From contig DATAAF010000115.1 in NCBI GenBank assembly GCA_036260255.1, positions 1-9,576 of the forward strand: DNA of 9,576 bases. Reading direction: 5' to 3'. This DNA is from DASZJY01 sp036260255. GTDB lineage: Bacteria; Actinomycetota; Acidimicrobiia; Acidimicrobiales; AC-14. The notes below the pieces were generated by a model, which made no database searches, was not told the DNA's origin, and saw nothing but the letters and a program-made list of their open reading frames with translations. How positions within the stretch are numbered: the first letter of the stretch is position 1; every line of letters starts with the position of its first letter. Positions 5,167-9,576 of the stretch are shown piece after piece. The position numbers and the translations under genes were made by a program.

Positions 5167-6003
5167 GTGGCGGTTTACCGACGCTCGCGCCGGCAGCGGT
5201 TCGTCCTCCTCCTGCTCGTGCTGACGTCGATCACGGTGATCACCCTCGACTTCCGCGGTGAGGACGACGGCTTCCTCGAGAGCGTCCGTCGAGGCGCCCG
5301 CGACGTGTTCGCCCCGGTGCAGTCCGCCGCCGACCGCGTGTTCGCCCCCGTCGGCGACTTCTTCGGGGGCCTCACGCGTTACGGCGACGTCAAGGCGGAG
5401 AACGACCGGCTCCGGACCGAGCTCGAGCAGGCGCGGGGCGAGCTGCTGCGGCAGGCTGGTGCCGACCGGGAGCGCCAGCAACTGCTCGAGCTCCAGCAGC
5501 TCACGTTCGCGCCGAGCATCCCGGCGGTGGCGGCGCGGGTGGTGTCCGACGCGCCGTCCAACTTCCAGGTGACGGTCAGCATCGACAAGGGCTCCGACAG
5601 CGGCATCGAGAGGGGGATGCCGGTCGTCACGGGTGCCGGGCTGGTCGGGCGGGTGGCCGACGTCTCCCGGACGCGGTCCACCGTCCTGCTCATCACCGAC
5701 CGCGCCTCCAACGTGGGCGTGCGGCTGCAGACCTCGGGTGACGTGGGCGTGGCCACCGGGGAGGGCGCGCGCCAGCCCATGCGCGTCGACCTCGTCCAGC
5801 TCGAGACCAGGGTCGCCGCGGGCGAGCCGGTCGTCACCAGCGGCCTGCAGCAGAGCGTCTTCCCCGCCGAGATCCCGGTGGGCCGGGTGCGCTCGGCGCG
5901 GGTGGCGCCGGGGGCGCTCAAGCAGGAGGTCACCGTCGACCCGGTGGTCGACCTCGGGCGCCTGGAGTTCGTGAAGGTGCTCCGGTGGAGGGCGCAGCCC
6001 TGA
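5167..6003 (+). CDS. mreC: Rod-shape-determining protein MreC
   Basis: Membrane-anchored scaffold of the elongasome. It binds PBP2 outside the membrane and shifts it to the active state. The 278 residues show a basic cytoplasmic N-terminus (YRRSRRQR), one membrane segment (about 12-28), a charged coiled coil (about 72-112), and the beta-rich MreC domain with IDKGSDSGIERGMPVV (139-154) and GLVGRV (158-163), typical of the family. There is no long C-terminal extension. The GTG at 5167 follows an in-frame stop region closely and yields the expected short cytoplasmic tail. The ribosome binding site is poor (only GGCGGGG nearby). The 3' end overlaps mreD by 19 bp, indicating translational coupling. 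Confidence 0.95.
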   Translation: MAVYRRSRRQRFVLLLLVLTSITVITLDFRGEDDGFLESVRRGARDVFAPVQSAADRVFAPVGDFFGGLTRYGDVKAENDRLRTELEQARGELLRQAGADRERQQLLELQQLTFAPSIPAVAARVVSDAPSNFQVTVSIDKGSDSGIERGMPVVTGAGLVGRVADVSRTRSTVLLITDRASNVGVRLQTSGDVGVATGEGARQPMRVDLVQLETRVAAGEPVVTSGLQQSVFPAEIPVGRVRSARVAPGALKQEVTVDPVVDLGRLEFVKVLRWRAQP

Positions 6004-6512
6004 CCGCCGACGCCCGGTTCCGGGCGCCGCTCGTGGTGGTCACCGTCCTGGTGCTGCACCTGGCCGTCCTCTCCCGCCTCCGGGTCTTCGGCGTGACGCC
6101 CGACGTCATGCTGCTCCTGGCCGTTGCCGCCGGCCTGCGCGGCGGTCCGTCGGCCGGAGCGGCCATGGGGTTCACCTCCGGCATGGCCGTCGACCTCTTC
6201 CTCGACACCCCTCTGGGGCTGTCCGCCCTGGTGTTCACCCTGGTCGGGTTCGCCATGGGGACGGTCGGGACCGGCATCCTGCGGGCGGCGTGGTGGATCC
6301 CCGTCGTCGCCGCCTTCGTCGCCAGCGCCGCCGGCGAGGCGTTCTTCGCCGTCGCCGGGTACCTGGTCGGCCAGACCGAGATGGTCACCGCCCGGCTGGC
6401 GCTGATCGCGCCGGTCGTCGGCGTGCTCAACGCCGTCCTGGCCCCGCCGGTCGTCCGCATGGCGGGCTGGGCGCTGGTGCGATCGCCGGGCCCCCGCGCC
6501 TTCGTAGGATGA
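5985..6512 (+). CDS. mreD: Rod-shape-determining protein MreD
   Basis: Small polytopic membrane protein that works with MreC in the elongasome and is proposed to tune PBP2 activation. The 175 residues hold about five to six hydrophobic helices (near 14-33, 38-52, 56-75, 78-98, 102-125, 138-162). The family block is visible as TPDVMLLLAVAAGL followed by GFTSGMAVDLFLDTPLGLSA (62-81), with the conserved Gly, Asp and Pro-Leu-Gly. The GTG at 5985 lies inside the end of mreC, and GAAGGTG at 5973-5979 gives a ribosome binding site 5 nt before it. No other good start exists before the first membrane helix. MreD is poorly conserved, so position between mreC and mrdA supports the call strongly. Confidence 0.92.
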   Translation: MEGAALTADARFRAPLVVVTVLVLHLAVLSRLRVFGVTPDVMLLLAVAAGLRGGPSAGAAMGFTSGMAVDLFLDTPLGLSALVFTLVGFAMGTVGTGILRAAWWIPVVAAFVASAAGEAFFAVAGYLVGQTEMVTARLALIAPVVGVLNAVLAPPVVRMAGWALVRSPGPRAFVG

Positions 6513-6517
6513 GGAGG
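6505..6517 (+). promoter_or_regulatory. mrdA start signals: AGGAGG and an overlapping TAGGAT
   Basis: AGGAGG at 6512-6517 lies only 2 nt before the GTG at 6520, unusually close for a ribosome binding site. TAGGAT at 6505-6510, spanning the mreD stop, fits TANNNT and ends 9 nt before the GTG, exactly the geometry seen in front of ndk. An internal leaderless promoter is therefore possible in addition to read-through from mreD. No -35 is evident. Confidence 0.35.
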
Positions 6518-6519
6518 CG

Positions 6520-8424
6520 GTGAACCCCGACTCGGCGCGCCTACGGATGGGTGTCCTCGGCGTGGTCGTCATCTCCCTCTTCGCCGCCCTGCTCGCCCGG
6601 CTCTGGTACCTCCAGGTCCTCGCCGCGCCCGAGCTACGGGTCGAGGCTCAGCAGAACAGCGTGCGCGTCGTCGTCACCGAGGCCGTGCGTGGTCGCATCC
6701 TCGACCGCAACGGCAAGGTGCTGGTGGACAACCGGGTCGTGGATGCGGTGACGATCAGCCGGGACGAGGCCAACCGCAACCCCGGCGTCCTGGCCCGGCT
6801 GTCCGTCGTGCTGGGCGTCCCCGAGGCCGAGCTCCGCCGTCGCGTGGACGACGACCGGTTCAGCCCCTTCAAGCCCGCTCCGATCGCCGAAGAGGTCCCG
6901 GAGGAGAAGCTCATCTACATACGGGAGCACCAGGCCGACTTCCCCGGCGTCGACGTCGTCGCCCTGACCCGCCGCAACTACCCCGCCGGTCCCCTCGCTG
7001 CCCACCTGCTCGGCTACGTGGGCGAGATCAACGACCGGGAGCTGGCGGCGAGGAAGGACGCCGGTTACAAAGCGGGCGACACCATCGGCAAGTCGGGGGT
7101 CGAGGCGGCCTACGAGACCGAGCTCCGAGGCCAGCCCCGGATCGAGAAGCTCGAGGTCGACTCGAAGGGACAAGTGCTGGGCGTGCTGGGCGTGCAGCCG
7201 GCCGTCCCCGGGCGCGACGTGCAGCTCACCGTGGACCTCGACGCCCAGCGCCTGGCCGAGGAGTCCCTCGCCGAGGGCCTGGAGCGGGCCCGCAGCTCCT
7301 GGGACAGGAACACCGCCAAGTACTTCCTGGCGCCCGCCGGCGCCATCGTCGTGCTCGACCCTCGCGGCGGGTCGGTGGTGGCCATGGCGTCGTACCCGAG
7401 CTACGACCCCCGCGAGTTCGTGAACGGGATCAGCGAGTCCCGGTTCCGCCAGCTCCAGGACCCCGCCGGCTACTTCCCCCTCAACGACCGGGCCCTCCAA
7501 GGGCTCTACGCCCCCGGCTCGACGTTCAAGCTGGTCAGCGGGCTGGCGGCCATGCGGAACGGCCTCGTCTCCGCCCGCGACACGATCCTCGACACCGGCT
7601 CCATCCAAGTAGGCAACCCCCCGAGGATCTTCCGGAACGCCCGGGGCCAGGTGAACGGCCGCATCAACATGGCCCAGGCGCTGACCGTGTCGAGCGACGT
7701 CTTCTTCTACGAGATGGGCAAGAACCTGTGGGAGGGCCGGCGCTTCGGGCCCACCGCAATGCAGGAGGTCGCCGTCGACCTGGGCCTGGGGGCCCGCACG
7801 GGCATCGAGCTCCCGTTCGAGGTGGACGGCAGGATCCCGACCCCCGAGAGCCGCAGGAAGCTGCACGACGCCAACCCCCAGGCGTTCCCCACCCGCGACT
7901 GGTTCACCGGCGACAACATGAACCTGGCGGTCGGTCAGGGCGAGGTGGTGGTGACGCCGCTGCAGCTCGCCACCGCCTACGCCACCTTCGCCAACGGGGG
8001 CACCGTCTACGCCCCTCGGGTGGCCGGGTCCGTTCTCGACCCCGACCGGCGCGGCGTGCGGCCGGTCCCGGTCAGGGAGGTGCGGCGCGTCGAGCTGCCG
8101 CCGAGCATCCGCCAACCCCTCCTCGACGGCTTCAAGGGTGTGGTCAGCGATCCCGACGGCACCGCCTTCGGCGCCTTCGCCGGCTTCCCCCTCAACCGCT
8201 TCCCCGTCGCCGGCAAGACGGGTACCGCCGAAGTGTTCGGGAAGCAGGACACCGCCCTGTTCTCGGCGTTCGCCCCGGCCGACAATCCGCAGTACGTCGT
8301 GACCGTCGTCATGGAGGAGTCGGGGTTCGGCGCCGCCGCCGCCGCGCCGGTCGCCCGCCGGGTGCTCGAGGGGCTGGCGGGCGGCGCTCCCCAGCCCGTC
8401 CAGCGCGCCGCCGGGCTCGACTGA
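6520..8424 (+). CDS. mrdA: Penicillin-binding protein 2, elongasome transpeptidase
   Basis: Class B penicillin-binding protein that cross-links peptidoglycan made by RodA during cell elongation. It is anchored in the membrane with its catalytic domain outside. In the 634 residues: a membrane anchor (about 10-30), the pedestal/dimerisation domain beginning with RGRILDRNG (57-65), and the transpeptidase domain from about 270. The three active-site motifs are intact: STFK (334-337) with nucleophile Ser334, SSD (391-393), the SxD form usual for PBP2, and KTGT (566-569). FtsI/PBP3 is less likely because of the SxD motif and the place between mreD and rodA. It begins 7 bp after mreD and its stop overlaps the rodA start in TGATG. 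Actinobacterial literature may call this gene pbp2 or pbpA. Confidence 0.95.
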   Translation: MNPDSARLRMGVLGVVVISLFAALLARLWYLQVLAAPELRVEAQQNSVRVVVTEAVRGRILDRNGKVLVDNRVVDAVTISRDEANRNPGVLARLSVVLGVPEAELRRRVDDDRFSPFKPAPIAEEVPEEKLIYIREHQADFPGVDVVALTRRNYPAGPLAAHLLGYVGEINDRELAARKDAGYKAGDTIGKSGVEAAYETELRGQPRIEKLEVDSKGQVLGVLGVQPAVPGRDVQLTVDLDAQRLAEESLAEGLERARSSWDRNTAKYFLAPAGAIVVLDPRGGSVVAMASYPSYDPREFVNGISESRFRQLQDPAGYFPLNDRALQGLYAPGSTFKLVSGLAAMRNGLVSARDTILDTGSIQVGNPPRIFRNARGQVNGRINMAQALTVSSDVFFYEMGKNLWEGRRFGPTAMQEVAVDLGLGARTGIELPFEVDGRIPTPESRRKLHDANPQAFPTRDWFTGDNMNLAVGQGEVVVTPLQLATAYATFANGGTVYAPRVAGSVLDPDRRGVRPVPVREVRRVELPPSIRQPLLDGFKGVVSDPDGTAFGAFAGFPLNRFPVAGKTGTAEVFGKQDTALFSAFAPADNPQYVVTVVMEESGFGAAAAAPVARRVLEGLAGGAPQPVQRAAGLD

Positions 8425-9545
8425 TGAAGCCGCCCCGTGCCGTCGTCGCCCCGTGGCGCCACGTCGACGTGCTGCTGGTCGCCGCGGTCGTCGCCATCAG
8501 TGCCCTAAGCCTGGTGATGATCTACTCGGCGACGCGCAACGAGCAGGCCGTCACCGCCCTCGGAGGGAACTACTACCTCAAGCGCCAGGCCACCTTCCTC
8601 GCCATCGGCCTGCTGGCGATGATCGTGGTGGCCGTCATCGACTACCGCTCGCTGCACGACGCCGCTCCCGTCGTGTACGTCCTGACCGTCGCCCTGCTGT
8701 TGCTCGTGCTGTCGCCGCTGGGGTCGGCTTCACGGGGGACGCAGGCGTGGTTCCAGCTGGGCAGCTACCAGTTCGAGCCGTCCGAGTTCGCCAAGGTCGC
8801 GCTGATCGTCTGCCTCAGCGCCTACATCGCCACCCACCGGGGAGACCTCGACGGCCGCCATGTGGTCGTGCTCCTGGCGATGATCGGCATCCCGATGTCG
8901 CTCATCTACCTCCAGCCCGACCTGGGCACCGACATGATCTTCGGAGGTATCTTCCTCGCCCTCCTGCTGGTGGGCGGGGCGCGCCTGCGGCACCTGGCGG
9001 TCCTGGGCCTGCTCGGCGTCGTCGCCGTCGGGGCCGTCCTGCACTTCGGGGTGCTCGAGCGCTACCAGGTCGAGCGGTTGGCCGCCTTCCTCGACCCCGA
9101 GAACGACCCCCAACGGTCGGCGTACAACCTCCGTCAGTCCCAGATCGCCATCGCCGCCGGTGGCCTCGGCGGTCGCGGCGTGTTCCAAGGGTCGCAGACC
9201 AACCTGTCCTTCGTGCCGGAGCAGCACACCGACTTCATCTTCACCGCGGTCGGCGAGGAGCTGGGCTTCGTCGGCGCCGCCAGCCTGCTCGCCCTGTTCG
9301 GCCTGGTCGTGTGGCGGACCTGGCGAACCGGCATGCTCGCCCGCGACCGCTTCGGAACCCTGCTGTGCGTAGGTGTACTGGCCATGTTCGTCTTCCAGAT
9401 CTTCGAGAACGTCGGCATGACCATGGGCATCACCCCCATCGCCGGCATCCCGCTCCCGTTCATGTCCTACGGCGGTTCGTCGACGGTCGCCTGCTTCATC
9501 GCCCTGGGCCTCGTCCTCAACGTCCACATGCACCGGTACAGCTGA
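8424..9545 (+). CDS. rodA: Peptidoglycan polymerase RodA (SEDS family)
   Basis: Lipid II polymerase of the elongasome, paired with PBP2. The 373 residues are almost all hydrophobic helices, about ten. Family marks: Trp109 in GTQAWFQLG, PSEFAK (119-124), QPDLGT (164-169), the essential-loop motif PEQHTDFIF (265-273) with Asp270 at the place of the catalytic aspartate, and PFMSYGGSS (345-353). The frame is open far upstream (to 7728), but that part is a shadow of mrdA. The ATG at 8424, overlapping the mrdA stop by one base, gives the normal length and a typical cytoplasmic N-terminus. FtsW is the close alternative, yet FtsW lies in the division cluster with murG. Here the partner gene is mrdA, so RodA is preferred. 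Confidence 0.95.
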   Translation: MKPPRAVVAPWRHVDVLLVAAVVAISALSLVMIYSATRNEQAVTALGGNYYLKRQATFLAIGLLAMIVVAVIDYRSLHDAAPVVYVLTVALLLLVLSPLGSASRGTQAWFQLGSYQFEPSEFAKVALIVCLSAYIATHRGDLDGRHVVVLLAMIGIPMSLIYLQPDLGTDMIFGGIFLALLLVGGARLRHLAVLGLLGVVAVGAVLHFGVLERYQVERLAAFLDPENDPQRSAYNLRQSQIAIAAGGLGGRGVFQGSQTNLSFVPEQHTDFIFTAVGEELGFVGAASLLALFGLVVWRTWRTGMLARDRFGTLLCVGVLAMFVFQIFENVGMTMGITPIAGIPLPFMSYGGSSTVACFIALGLVLNVHMHRYS

Positions 9546-9576
9546 GGGGGGGGAGGCCCCCCCTCGGGGCTCTCCC
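9544..9576 (+). terminator. Two mutually exclusive hairpins after rodA
   Basis: GAGGGGGGG (9544-9552, starting inside the TGA stop) pairs perfectly over 9 bp with CCCCCCCTC (9557-9565) around the loop GAGG. An alternative fold pairs GGGAGGCCCC (9551-9560) with GGGGCTCTCCC (9566-9576) through a single bulged T, loop CCCTC. The two share the C-run and cannot coexist. No T-run is visible before the window ends. This is likely the operon terminator or an attenuator. Confidence 0.55.

Noticed and set aside
7728..8423. Upstream extension of the rodA frame through the 3' third of mrdA
   Set aside because: The translation is Arg/Gly/Pro-rich shadow sequence. mrdA in the other frame carries the KTGT motif there, and the ATG at 8424 gives the normal RodA length.

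Overview
This is a very GC-rich window with all genes on the plus strand. It carries a conserved housekeeping block of an actinobacterial chromosome: the 3' part of clpX, an alanine/lysine/arginine-rich repeat protein, folC, ndk, then the rod-shape (elongasome) cluster mreB, mreC, mreD, mrdA (PBP2) and rodA. The order folC - ndk - mreBCD - mrdA - rodA downstream of clpX is the arrangement known from Streptomyces and relatives. Many GTG starts and several TANNNT -10-like boxes close to start codons also fit Actinomycetota. A deep-branching class such as Acidimicrobiia is my guess; nothing in the window proves it. An MreB elongasome implies a cell that elongates by lateral wall synthesis, or thickens a wall in that way.

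Layout. 1-991: clpX, cut at its 5' end, followed by a GC hairpin. 1071-1937: an unrecognised protein with two glycine-zipper membrane segments, a basic linker containing a duplicated 30-residue unit, and 13 uninterrupted 11-residue repeats. 1965-3269: folC. 3270-3489: a non-coding spacer with a degenerate tandem array of hairpin-forming repeats. 3490-3897: ndk behind a probable leaderless promoter. 3908-3936: the best promoter of the window, upstream of mreB (3981-5018). 5019-5166: a 148-bp spacer between mreB and mreC. 5167-9545: mreC, mreD, mrdA and rodA, packed with overlaps or a 7-bp gap, clearly one operon. 9544-9576: competing hairpins right after rodA.

How the genes work together. MreB filaments under the membrane organise MreC and MreD, which hold and activate PBP2 (transpeptidase) and RodA (glycosyltransferase) for lateral peptidoglycan synthesis. 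Ndk and FolC serve nucleotide and one-carbon supply. ClpX is the ATPase of the ClpXP protease. These three are neighbours by ancient synteny and show no obvious functional link to wall synthesis.

Most of the window is ordinary. What deserves a second look is accessory: the repeat protein standing between clpX and folC, where valS often lies in other actinobacteria, and the hairpin-repeat array between folC and ndk, where a small DUF4233-type membrane protein gene often lies.
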